A stretch of 64,000 bases of DNA. Source: Sulfurimicrobium sp031426915 (lineage in GTDB: Bacteria > Pseudomonadota > Gammaproteobacteria > Burkholderiales > Sulfuricellaceae). Made by a program: the position numbers and the translations under genes. Shown in pieces: positions 49,033 through 57,300 of this stretch. Below the pieces are notes generated by a model. It worked only from the letters and a program-made list of their open reading frames with translations, made no database searches and was not told where the DNA came from. The stretch spans positions 4,768 through 68,767 of the forward strand of contig JASJPB010000035.1 in NCBI GenBank assembly GCA_031426915.1, given 5' to 3'. Positions within the stretch are counted from its first letter, which is position 1. Each line of letters starts with the position of its first letter.

Positions 49033-49885
49033 ATGTCGCCTCGAAATTTGCCGCATTGGACCCGAGCGCGAACTCGCTGACCCTGTCGAGCGCGTCCACC
49101 CCCTCTTTTGCGAGATTGCCCAGTACTAAATCCCCGAACGTCTCGCCTTCATTCGGTATCGCGATGGTCGCATCAGGATAGATGAAAAGGTAGGCGCGCC
49201 GACGACTCGCCGTTGACGAGAACACCGTATTGAGCCGTTGCACCACGCCAGTGGATCTCACCGATGTTTCGACCTCGGCGAATTGCTCGTCTGAGATATC
49301 GTAAACGCTCTTGCCGCCGGCGAATTTCCGTCTCGGCGTATATTGGTAGATCTTCCACGTATCGAACACACCGACAGGGCACACGGAGAGCTCGTCCGCC
49401 AAGCGGGTTATCTCGTGTCGATTGAGTCGATTCGCCACGGTTCCGAGTTTGATCCGTAGCGACGGAGACAACCGTTTGAGGGCAATGACGGTGTCAACAG
49501 CCTGTTCCAGCCCCCAATCGTCACCCCTTAATTCTAGAAGCAACTTTGATGAACGGGCGTCCACGGGCAGGGCGATCCAGTCACAAGCCTCCGCCACAGT
49601 TTCCAACCGAGCCCGATGCCGACCATGAGTCGAAAGAACGGTCGCCAGCCCGTTCCGTCTCGCATGGGAAAGCAGTTCGTACAGGCCAGGGTACAAGGTC
49701 GGCTCTCCACCCGATACGACGATTCCATGGGCGCCTCGTCGCGCGATTCCATCGATGACATCTCTCCAGAAGGCAGGCGGGAGGTCGGGCAAACGTCTAT
49801 CATCCACAGGCCCGAAGCAAAATCCGCATGCGAGGTTGCATCGTGCGGAGAACTCAACATCCACGTATAAGGGGAAGTGGTTCAT
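49025..49885 (-). CDS. Viperin-like radical SAM enzyme (tentative)
   Basis: A 286-residue radical SAM protein with CNLACGFC (Cys16, 20, 23) and VSGGEPT (57-63). Several segments recall viperin: the CGFCF block, KLGTVANRLN at 146-155 (viperin KINSVINRFN), the WKIYQ at 177-181 (viperin WKVFQ) and a following ISDEQFAEVE (viperin IGDEEFERFL). Viperins convert CTP, GTP or UTP to 3'-deoxy-3',4'-didehydro nucleotides that stop viral RNA synthesis. A kinase and nucleotidyltransferase in the same operon fit nucleotide chemistry. The start overlaps the upstream gene (ATGA). The radical SAM call is firm; viperin membership is from memory of motifs and is not proven. Confidence 0.75.
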   Translation of the reverse strand: MNHFPLYVDVEFSARCNLACGFCFGPVDDRRLPDLPPAFWRDVIDGIARRGAHGIVVSGGEPTLYPGLYELLSHARRNGLATVLSTHGRHRARLETVAEACDWIALPVDARSSKLLLELRGDDWGLEQAVDTVIALKRLSPSLRIKLGTVANRLNRHEITRLADELSVCPVGVFDTWKIYQYTPRRKFAGGKSVYDISDEQFAEVETSVRSTGVVQRLNTVFSSTASRRRAYLFIYPDATIAIPNEGETFGDLVLGNLAKEGVDALDRVSEFALGSNAANFEATYV

Positions 49886-51237
49886 GTGCTCGCCTTCGTC
49901 GCTAGGTCCGGAGCACTCGGAAAGAGCCGGAAAGGATGGAATCCGTGGCTTACGAGGGAGGTCTTGAGCCTTCTCAGAGCCTCCAAGTATCGTCGTTCTG
50001 GCGACTGACGTATCCGCCGCAGCACTTCGTTCATCGACTGGTACCTGCACGCCAGGCTCGTGCATCCCGAGACCGTGAACTGTCCCGCTCGCGGCAGCGG
50101 GAGGGCCTGCAAGTGGCAGCACGGGCCGCGCTGTCCATTGGAACGTAGTACCTGCGCCTCGACGGGCACGTAGCACACGTCGCCCGGTTCTGCGGCTCTG
50201 TATCGGTGAATCCACCACTCGAACTGACTGGGACAGCCGAAGGCATCGACCTGTTCCGCGAGCCATCGCATGTGCCGGTCCGCCTGCAACAGGTGGCTCG
50301 TGTGTAGGTGCTTGAGCTGTACGAAGTCGACCCCGAGGCTGCTAGCGAGTTTCTCGATGTCGCGCAACGCTCCATCGTTCGCGTTGATTCCCGATTGCGA
50401 ATCGACGACGAAGCTGATTCCGACTGCGGGAGTCACCGACGGACCGCGAATGTCCAGCAGCAGTTTCATGGCACCAAGGATTTCGTCGAATTCCGCCGAA
50501 GAGGTCCGATGGCGCGAGGCGTGTTCCTGCGCGGTGCAGGCGTCCAACGATACTCGTACGAATGCCGTTTGTTGCAGCCAGTCGCAATTCGCCTCAACGA
50601 ATCGGCGCAATAGAGTCCCGTTCGTGATAATCGCCGGCGCAACCCCGTGTCGAATCAACCACCGGCAGACCGTTTGGTTCTCGAATTGCTCCTCGCGAAC
50701 ACTCAATGGCCGGTAGATTAGCGGCTCGCCTCCTCCCGAAAATAGCGTCGCTAGCCCGCCTCGTAGCGCGAACTCCCGAAGCTGGGCTGCGAAACTAGGA
50801 TCGGCGGATATCTCCGAGGATAGGCGCGCCGCAGTAAAACACCAAGTGCATCCGTGATTGCAGGCTGCGATCGGAAGGACTTCGAGGAAGGCCGGCCCCG
50901 TGCGGTCGGGGCTCAGCGCATCGGCAAGCAATGCGTTCTCGGGAACGATCTGAGAGCGGGTCACACGCACGGACCTGGAGCACAAGCCGCGGATCTCCTC
51001 CAGCTCGTACCGAACCAAGGGATCGGTCGATGCGGATCTAGCGGTAGCTTCCAAGAACCGATGCAACGCGGGATTTTCGCGGCTGACCGCGATAGTACTT
51101 TCAGCCATCAAGAAAGCGCCTATGAGACCACGCGTTCTTTGCTCCGGAATAGCCCCCCCCTCCAAAAACATGGAGACGGCAGCGTGGGAGAACCGGCCCG
51201 TCAATAGTCGTGGTATTTTCCATTCCTTCCGAGACAT
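49882..51237 (-). CDS. Radical SAM protein with long N-terminal extension
   Basis: A 451-residue protein with about 120 residues before the radical SAM core: CNHGCTWC at Cys126, 130, 133 and FSGGGEP at about 166-172. The C-terminal region has cysteines in DVCYVP, GPCCHL, SGCTSLACRY that probably bind an auxiliary cluster. It is the first gene of the coupled seven-gene set, 65 bases after the SIR2 stop. The ATG has GGA directly against it, too close for a good ribosome site, so the start is uncertain. A run of eight G in codons 26-29 could allow slippage. Confidence 0.82.
   Translation of the reverse strand: MSRKEWKIPRLLTGRFSHAAVSMFLEGGAIPEQRTRGLIGAFLMAESTIAVSRENPALHRFLEATARSASTDPLVRYELEEIRGLCSRSVRVTRSQIVPENALLADALSPDRTGPAFLEVLPIAACNHGCTWCFTAARLSSEISADPSFAAQLREFALRGGLATLFSGGGEPLIYRPLSVREEQFENQTVCRWLIRHGVAPAIITNGTLLRRFVEANCDWLQQTAFVRVSLDACTAQEHASRHRTSSAEFDEILGAMKLLLDIRGPSVTPAVGISFVVDSQSGINANDGALRDIEKLASSLGVDFVQLKHLHTSHLLQADRHMRWLAEQVDAFGCPSQFEWWIHRYRAAEPGDVCYVPVEAQVLRSNGQRGPCCHLQALPLPRAGQFTVSGCTSLACRYQSMNEVLRRIRQSPERRYLEALRRLKTSLVSHGFHPFRLFPSAPDLATKAST
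51153..51160 (-). repeat. Homopolymer tract of eight G inside radical SAM gene
   Basis: Eight C on the plus strand, read as eight G in codons 26-29 of the first radical SAM gene. Tracts of this length near the 5' end can slip during replication and switch frames. Confidence 0.6.
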
Positions 51238-51302
51238 TCCTGTGTGGAGTGTTCATCGATGTGGGGAGCTTATCCCGGCTTGTCACGGCTCGATTCAAGC
51301 GA

Positions 51303-52157
51303 TCATGCCAATGTTTTAAGCGCAACAAGGAATTCAGTCAACTCGGCATACTTGTCAGCGCTGCTAATCGGGATGACATGAACGTTGAAATCTTTGAACC
51401 AACGCTCCCTTTCAACTTCTGTTATGTCCTCCTTGGCCATAAGAGCAAAGTGACTTGGCCCAGCGCTGGGGGTGAACGCATCAGAGATGTAACTCAACAG
51501 AAGCGTTAGCTCCGGATCCGTCATTGAAGCTCCGACGAACACGATGGTGAACATCGTAAACATTGAGGACAACAGGCTTTGATAGCCACGCTGACGGAAG
51601 AGAAGCTCACGATAGTCAACGTCGGTCAGAATGATCCCGTTTGTGACCTTCGTGGCATCGCCATGGGCTTTGAGAATAAAAAACTCGCGCTTAGATAAGC
51701 GGCGTTGGATTTCACCGATTTCCTTGAATGTGCATACAGAGACATCCGGGTCTCTCACCCGGTATGCCCGTTCAATTATCGTGTCGTAATTGGTCGTCAA
51801 TACGAACTGAAGCTTTTCGAGTGCAACCAAGGCTTCGTGAAGTCCAGTCGGAATTGGTCGCGGCGTGACAAATGTGCTTTCGACAAATTCATCGAAATAT
51901 ACTTTGAGGTCATCCTTGAGTCCGGAGGCGACCGTCAAGTATTTTTCAGGCTTGCCGGCAAGCAGCCGGTATTGAGCCGCTTTGTCCGCTGAGATAACCA
52001 GGTGACCTTCGGCGGCGCTGATCATGTTATCCAGCAGCTTCCCCCAAAGGGGAAGACCTGCTCCAGCGGATGCTCCAGCGCCGACAAGGACGGCGCAGCG
52101 ATTGGCCAAATAAGCTTCTTTTAACTTCTCGGGAATCCGAGCTGGATTGAAAGCCAT
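51303..52157 (-). CDS. SIR2-family protein (NAD-consuming effector candidate)
   Basis: A 284-residue SIR2 domain protein with the NAD-binding GAGAS at 26-30 (then GLPLWGKLLD), TTNYDTIIE, and KAHGD with the catalytic histidine region. Bacterial SIR2 proteins in defence loci deplete NAD to abort infection; others are deacetylases, but no zinc-binding cysteines are seen here, favouring NAD hydrolysis. GGAGAA lies ahead of the ATG. It starts 20 bases after the DUF262 gene. The region is visibly AT-richer than the genes on both sides. Confidence 0.85.
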   Translation of the reverse strand: MAFNPARIPEKLKEAYLANRCAVLVGAGASAGAGLPLWGKLLDNMISAAEGHLVISADKAAQYRLLAGKPEKYLTVASGLKDDLKVYFDEFVESTFVTPRPIPTGLHEALVALEKLQFVLTTNYDTIIERAYRVRDPDVSVCTFKEIGEIQRRLSKREFFILKAHGDATKVTNGIILTDVDYRELLFRQRGYQSLLSSMFTMFTIVFVGASMTDPELTLLLSYISDAFTPSAGPSHFALMAKEDITEVERERWFKDFNVHVIPISSADKYAELTEFLVALKTLA

Positions 52158-52177
52158 ACGAAAATTCTCCGATTCGG

Positions 52178-53221
52178 TTAGCTACAAAATGCCCGGATGG
52201 CAGTGTTGCGTATCTTGAGGTTTGCGTGAGTACCGCCTTGCGCTCGAAACGCCACAATGTAGGAATAAAGGTGTCGATTGAGTCTCATTTGCCTGGGTGG
52301 TTTCTCGTCCGCGTTGATGAGGTCTTCCGGGCGGCTGTTATATTCTCGGCGCAGTCGCTCAAAGGCCGCGAAATTCTCAGCTAACTCGTCTGCATCGACA
52401 ACTTCCCCATCGGCTTGGCGCTGCATGATTAGCCAGCACAGATCCACAAAAATCCATTTCTGTGTGATCCGGTGATTGAGCAGGCCATTGACCTCCGAGA
52501 GCACGTTAAGAGCGTCTCCCACGGAAGCGGCGATTGCCAACAACTCGTCGGCCCTGTCAGGTACGAACTCCCCAACCAAGCGCTTCAAATCTGGTGCCTT
52601 GATGTCCTTAGTGCCTTGGTAGGCGGCAACAGCGAAAGCATGCGTCAAAAAATCTTGCCGCTTATAACGAACATTTGGAATGCGGCTATCCAGAAAAAAT
52701 TGGTGTGTCGTTGCTATGGTGTCGATAACATGCCTCATCGGCACCAACATCGCATTTCTCAACTCTGCTGGATTAAGCGAAACTCCCATCTGTAGCCGAG
52801 AAAACAGGTTGGTAATTTCATCGTTCGTAGCTCCGGTAATTTCAGCCACGCTGACCTCAAATGCTTCGAACCTGTCGCGGAGCGTTTTATTGAGGCCATC
52901 GAATTTCTTGCCCATCACCGTAAATCCATTGATGGGCGGCAGCGGTTCAGGGTAGTTCAGCGGGAAGACTCCGGCCTTAAACTCCCATATGGCTCTAAGC
53001 CGTTGCTGCCCATCCACAGCGTCATGAGTATGGGCATTGCCAGAGAGTAGTCGGCGCAGATAAACCTTTGGGATGTCCATTCCGCGAAGAATTGAATCGA
53101 TCAATAAAACCTGTCTGGGAAGCTGCCAAGCCGGCCCTCGTTGCCAAGAAGGATTCAGATTTATTTTGGACTTATTTTTCACAAGCTTTTCAATCGACCA
53201 AGTATCTTGCCTAACCTGCAT
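52178..53221 (-). CDS. DUF262 (ParB/GmrS-like) protein
   Basis: A 347-residue protein with an N-terminal DUF262 domain, whose hallmark DGQQRL lies at about residues 69-74 after the NPSWQRG segment. The DUF262 domain is NTP-dependent; in GmrSD it senses modified cytosines and in SspE it senses phosphorothioate DNA. No DUF1524 HNH nuclease domain is evident at the C-terminus. AAGGAG precedes the ATG. It lies between the deoxyribosyltransferase-like gene and SIR2, so it may be the sensor that activates the SIR2 protein. That is inference. Confidence 0.85.
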   Translation of the reverse strand: MQVRQDTWSIEKLVKNKSKINLNPSWQRGPAWQLPRQVLLIDSILRGMDIPKVYLRRLLSGNAHTHDAVDGQQRLRAIWEFKAGVFPLNYPEPLPPINGFTVMGKKFDGLNKTLRDRFEAFEVSVAEITGATNDEITNLFSRLQMGVSLNPAELRNAMLVPMRHVIDTIATTHQFFLDSRIPNVRYKRQDFLTHAFAVAAYQGTKDIKAPDLKRLVGEFVPDRADELLAIAASVGDALNVLSEVNGLLNHRITQKWIFVDLCWLIMQRQADGEVVDADELAENFAAFERLRREYNSRPEDLINADEKPPRQMRLNRHLYSYIVAFRAQGGTHANLKIRNTAIRAFCS

Positions 53222-53269
53222 GAACCGCTCCTTTGCTCGTTAAATTACTGCTGGTTACCGCAAGTTGCA

Positions 53270-53665
53270 TCACTCGTTCATAATCGTTTTGAGATAGTCC
53301 AAGGCAGCGTCAAGATCATTGAAAGTGGCATCGGACACTTGCCTCACCATCTCAAAATATTTGCTGACAGTTGGATCGGTGATCTGATCGACCAAGACAA
53401 TGGTCTTGGCCAATGCCTTGGCAAACCCGACTTCAAGTGCTAATGAATATCCGCCAGGGTTAGATGGTTCCATGTTGGCAAGGACGATGTCGCAACTGCC
53501 AACTGCGGCCAAGTCCCATTCAGTGTATTCCTTTGGGTCTTGGATGTTATGGGCACTGGGATCGAGAAATTCATAGCCAGCAAGCGTGCTCTTGGTTTGC
53601 AACTGCCAGCCAGACCTAAATCCGCCGGCCAAGTAGATTGCCTTCCTGGTTTTTTGGGTTTGCAC
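53270..53665 (-). CDS. Nucleoside 2-deoxyribosyltransferase-like protein
   Basis: A 131-residue protein of the nucleoside 2-deoxyribosyltransferase fold: IYLAGGFRSGWQ at the start, EWDLAAVGSCDIVLANM, then SLALEVGFAKAL with the predicted catalytic Glu. Family members cleave or exchange the N-glycosidic bond of deoxynucleosides. The start is GTG with AAGGCAGGA ahead and overlaps the membrane protein gene by 50 bases. A role as a nucleotide-depleting effector is possible. Confidence 0.75.
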   Translation of the reverse strand: MQTQKTRKAIYLAGGFRSGWQLQTKSTLAGYEFLDPSAHNIQDPKEYTEWDLAAVGSCDIVLANMEPSNPGGYSLALEVGFAKALAKTIVLVDQITDPTVSKYFEMVRQVSDATFNDLDAALDYLKTIMNE

Positions 53666-54374
53666 TGATGTCCTGCCTTAAAGCCATTTCAGAGAGTGCT
53701 ACCGGAAACGGCGTTGACATTGCACGAGCATAAAACGCTTCTCCTCGCTTGAAGAATGAAATCGCCGCAAGTAGCAACAGTAATCCCTGCACATAAACCG
53801 GCCACACAAAAGTGTACGGAAATAATGCGTCTTTGGCAAAAATAATGCATCCGATATAGTCAATTAGCATCACCAGCAAAGCAGTTCCGACGCCATTGCA
53901 CAGCAAAGATATGAACATAAATCTTCTGCCAAGCGATGACGCCTCGCTAGAAATGGACAGCGCTAAGTTTCTCAAATCGTGAAAGTCCCAAGGAAAACCT
54001 GGTTGACCAGAGGTCTGACTTAATGAACCCTGTTTGATCTTGTCTGTAACAATTTCCTGAAAACAGAGATAGGACTGTTTATTAACCAGAGAGGCAACCA
54101 CATCCTTCTTTGTGAGGCGCAGTGTTGGCAAGAACTTTTCCACTGCAAGCGAGTATATGGCTAATACGCCATGCCCGGCGGCGAACAACACAGCAAGCAA
54201 CAATGCGACTATAAACCCATCGTCCTTAGGAATACTTTCTCTTAGATTGTGTATCGGCCCAATGTGCATGACAGCTAACCCAACCGCCAACACAATGCCA
54301 GGAATAAGCGTTCCTATAAGATCGTTGAAGAAACGAGAGATCGTTTCAATCGCATCATCGACTTTCATCGTCAT
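53616..54374 (-). CDS. Four-helix membrane protein, unknown
   Basis: A 252-residue protein with hydrophobic segments at about 20-36, 52-75, 150-175 and 188-210 and a soluble middle part. It starts twelve bases after the DptH-like stop, and its end overlaps the deoxyribosyltransferase-like gene. It could be a membrane-damaging effector or anchor for the neighbours. No family recognised. Codon use looks more AT-rich than in the DptH-like gene. Confidence 0.6.
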   Translation of the reverse strand: MTMKVDDAIETISRFFNDLIGTLIPGIVLAVGLAVMHIGPIHNLRESIPKDDGFIVALLLAVLFAAGHGVLAIYSLAVEKFLPTLRLTKKDVVASLVNKQSYLCFQEIVTDKIKQGSLSQTSGQPGFPWDFHDLRNLALSISSEASSLGRRFMFISLLCNGVGTALLVMLIDYIGCIIFAKDALFPYTFVWPVYVQGLLLLLAAISFFKRGEAFYARAMSTPFPVALSEMALRQDISANPKNQEGNLLGRRI

Positions 54375-54386
54375 GTCCTTAAGGTG

Positions 54387-57300
54387 TCAAGACTCATCCT
54401 GAATAATTGCATCAACAGCCAAGGCGATGTCGTCGTCGCAGAGGAACGGTGCCTGCGCAAACACCAGCCCCTGCTCACCATTGAGCTTGGCTGCCAAGTG
54501 CCCTTTGCCCAGCAACAGTTCTGCTCCCGGACGATCTAGCGCGATCTTCGAAGTGGCTTCGCTTGCAACCTTGAGAATCAGCCGGTTGCCAAGGTTCTCC
54601 CGCAGTTGCATCGGCATCACGTCCTTGTCCGGGCGCTGGGCCGCGAAAATCAGGTGGATACCGGCGGCTCGCGCCTTGACGCCCAGCCTCTGGACAGCCG
54701 AACTGACGGCGCTCTTGTAGGCGTCGTCGAACATCCAGTCCGCGAATTCATCGTGGATCAGGAACACCATCGGAAGCCGGTTTTCGGGGGCTGATTTCGC
54801 GTTGTAAGTCGGCAAGTCGCGAGCCCGCGCCTCAGAGAATATCCGATACCTGTTCTCCATTTCCTCGACCAGGCTTGCCAGTATCTCGGCCGAGCGTTCC
54901 TTGGTCGTCACAATCTTCTCGCGCATGTGCGGAAGGTCTTCTAAAGCCGAGTAGTCGACACCCATCTTGGGATCGATGAGTACCATCTGGGCGAGTTCTT
55001 TGGGATTGGTGGCGGCGATGTCGAGCATCATGGCCTGGATGAGAACCGACTTGCCGCTGCCGGTGGTTCCGGCGACTAGCGAATGCGGGTCGTGCGCGGC
55101 TAATCCGCCGAACTCGCCGCCGAGGTTGAGATAGAGCAACGCGCCGTTGATTTCCTGCACGCCAAGCAAAATGGAGGTGTTGATGCCGGCGGCGTTTCTG
55201 TTCAGGGTACGCCTTGCCCACAAATCCCAAAGCGAGACCGACTGCCGCTTGGCGCCGGCAATGGTGACGACGATTTCTCCCGGTTTCGGCTGGACGGTGA
55301 CTAGGTTGATGGCATGCGTGGTCAAGAGCTGCATGCGTTTGGCCTCGACATCCTCGACGCGCAGGCGATCCGAGCCTGCGAGTCTGACCAGGCATCCATT
55401 TGGCGTGAGCCGGGTCGCAAGCACCGCCGCTTGAAGACCGTATCCGTTGAGGGCGGTTTTGAGCTTGCGCGTTGTCTCCTGCGCCCACTCTTCGCGCTCG
55501 TCAGTGGCGGCCGACAGTCCTGCTGTCTTCATCGTGACAAGGGCATTGAGGCTTACGCCGGATGCGGTTGCCACCGGCTGTGCAGGCGCACTGATTGGCG
55601 CTTCCGGCTCGGTGGCAAGCGCATCTGAAGTCGGGGTATCAGGCGTCATCACTTCCGCCGGCGCGACTTCTGCGGCAGGCTCGGGGCTAGCAGCAAGAAG
55701 CTCGATCATCGCGCCCCAGGCGACACGCGGCGCAGGAAGTTGGGGCGTGGCGGAAAGCCAAGGCTGCACGGGGCCGAGCTTCGAACGGATTGTCGTTGGA
55801 TCTTCGTTGCGGGCGTAGGACTCGACCAGAAGCCTGAGTTCGGGGCGCTCGAAAACCTCCTGCCAGGCTTGGATATCGTCGCTGTCGTCGACCAGGTGCT
55901 GCGCGGAGGCCGAAGGCCCAGCCGGGTCTGCGGAATGGATAAAGACGTGCGAATAGCCGCGCAAGGAGATTCCGGCTTCCCCGTCGCGCAGCTTCGCCCG
56001 CGCCCGTTCCAGGAGGCCAGAGCAACCGGTTGGAATGTCGGCATCGATAAGCAGGTCGGCAAGCCGCGAAAGCCAAACGTCGCGGTCGAGCCGGCCAGGA
56101 TCGCCGAACAGGGCTGCCCGGAAAGTCGAGAGCGTTGCCATCAACTGCGCCTTCGAGGAACGCCGGGCCTCCGCTGCGCCGTTGGAGGCGACATATTTTG
56201 ACTCGATGACGGCCACATGAAGGATCGGCCCCTCCTCGCCTTCCTCGACGCAAAGGCCCAGGATGTCCGCAATGCGGCTTTCCTTTTGCGCGAGCCAGTC
56301 AGCGTAGTCGTCCAGCAGGAAGAAGACGCTGAAAGCCGCCCGTTTTCCAGCGCCTGATATGACCTTGAATTCTTCTTCGAGGAGATGGCGGCTCATGACC
56401 AGCCCTATCATCTCCCCGGCCGAGACTCCGCGCTTTGCGGCCCGGAGAACGATGTCGCCGGACACCGACAGGGCGTCTTTCTTCATCCGGTCGGCCAAAG
56501 CGGTGATTTCATCCCCGGAAAATGGGAGGCCCAGCTCGCCCAGTCTGCGTCGGGTTAGAACCCCAAGCAGCCGAAGCTCGGACGTGGAGCTGACGATGGT
56601 GTTGCGGCCGTTGGTAGAGGCCCTGCGGTAACGGACCACCGTGACGCCGTTTGCCTGAAGCTGGCGCTTGTCCAAAAGCTCGTCGTAGGTAGCGACCCAT
56701 TCCGCGAGCGCGTGGGCGTCGTCGAGGGTGGCCTTCAATCTCTCGTTTTGCAGCGAGATGCGCCGCGCCGGCAACAGTTGCGTTTCGGCGGTGGCGTCGG
56801 TCTGCCGCACCACCGACGCGACAGCCCTGACATACGCCCAGCCCGATGCGGTTTGGCGTGGGCAGGTCAGGAAGGTCGTCGATTTGAGCTCATTCTCGCC
56901 TGACACGCTACGGTATGACCAACGCGACGGGGCATGTTCCAGGGTGGGTCGCTCGTTGGTCCAGTCGACGGGGATCCATTCCACCGCTGCGGTTCTCGAA
57001 ACAACATCGTGGAGGAAGGCGACATCGAAGGCCCGGAATCCGTCGTTGGTACGGGGAGGTGTCGAAGATGGCGGTGCCACCGAGATGCGCAGCTTCGACA
57101 TGAAGTTCTGGCTCGTTTCGCTCACTACCGGCAAGTCCGGGTCATCGCCGGTTTTGGTTACCAACTCTGCATAAACGCGCCGCAACTTTGCGGGGTCGCG
57201 GTGGCGCACGGAGACATTGCACTGGAAATCAGTCCCGGTCTGCATGCCCGACAGCTCGCGCACGACCGCCAGCGGCAGCTCAGCGGCGTCGGCGTTGTAG

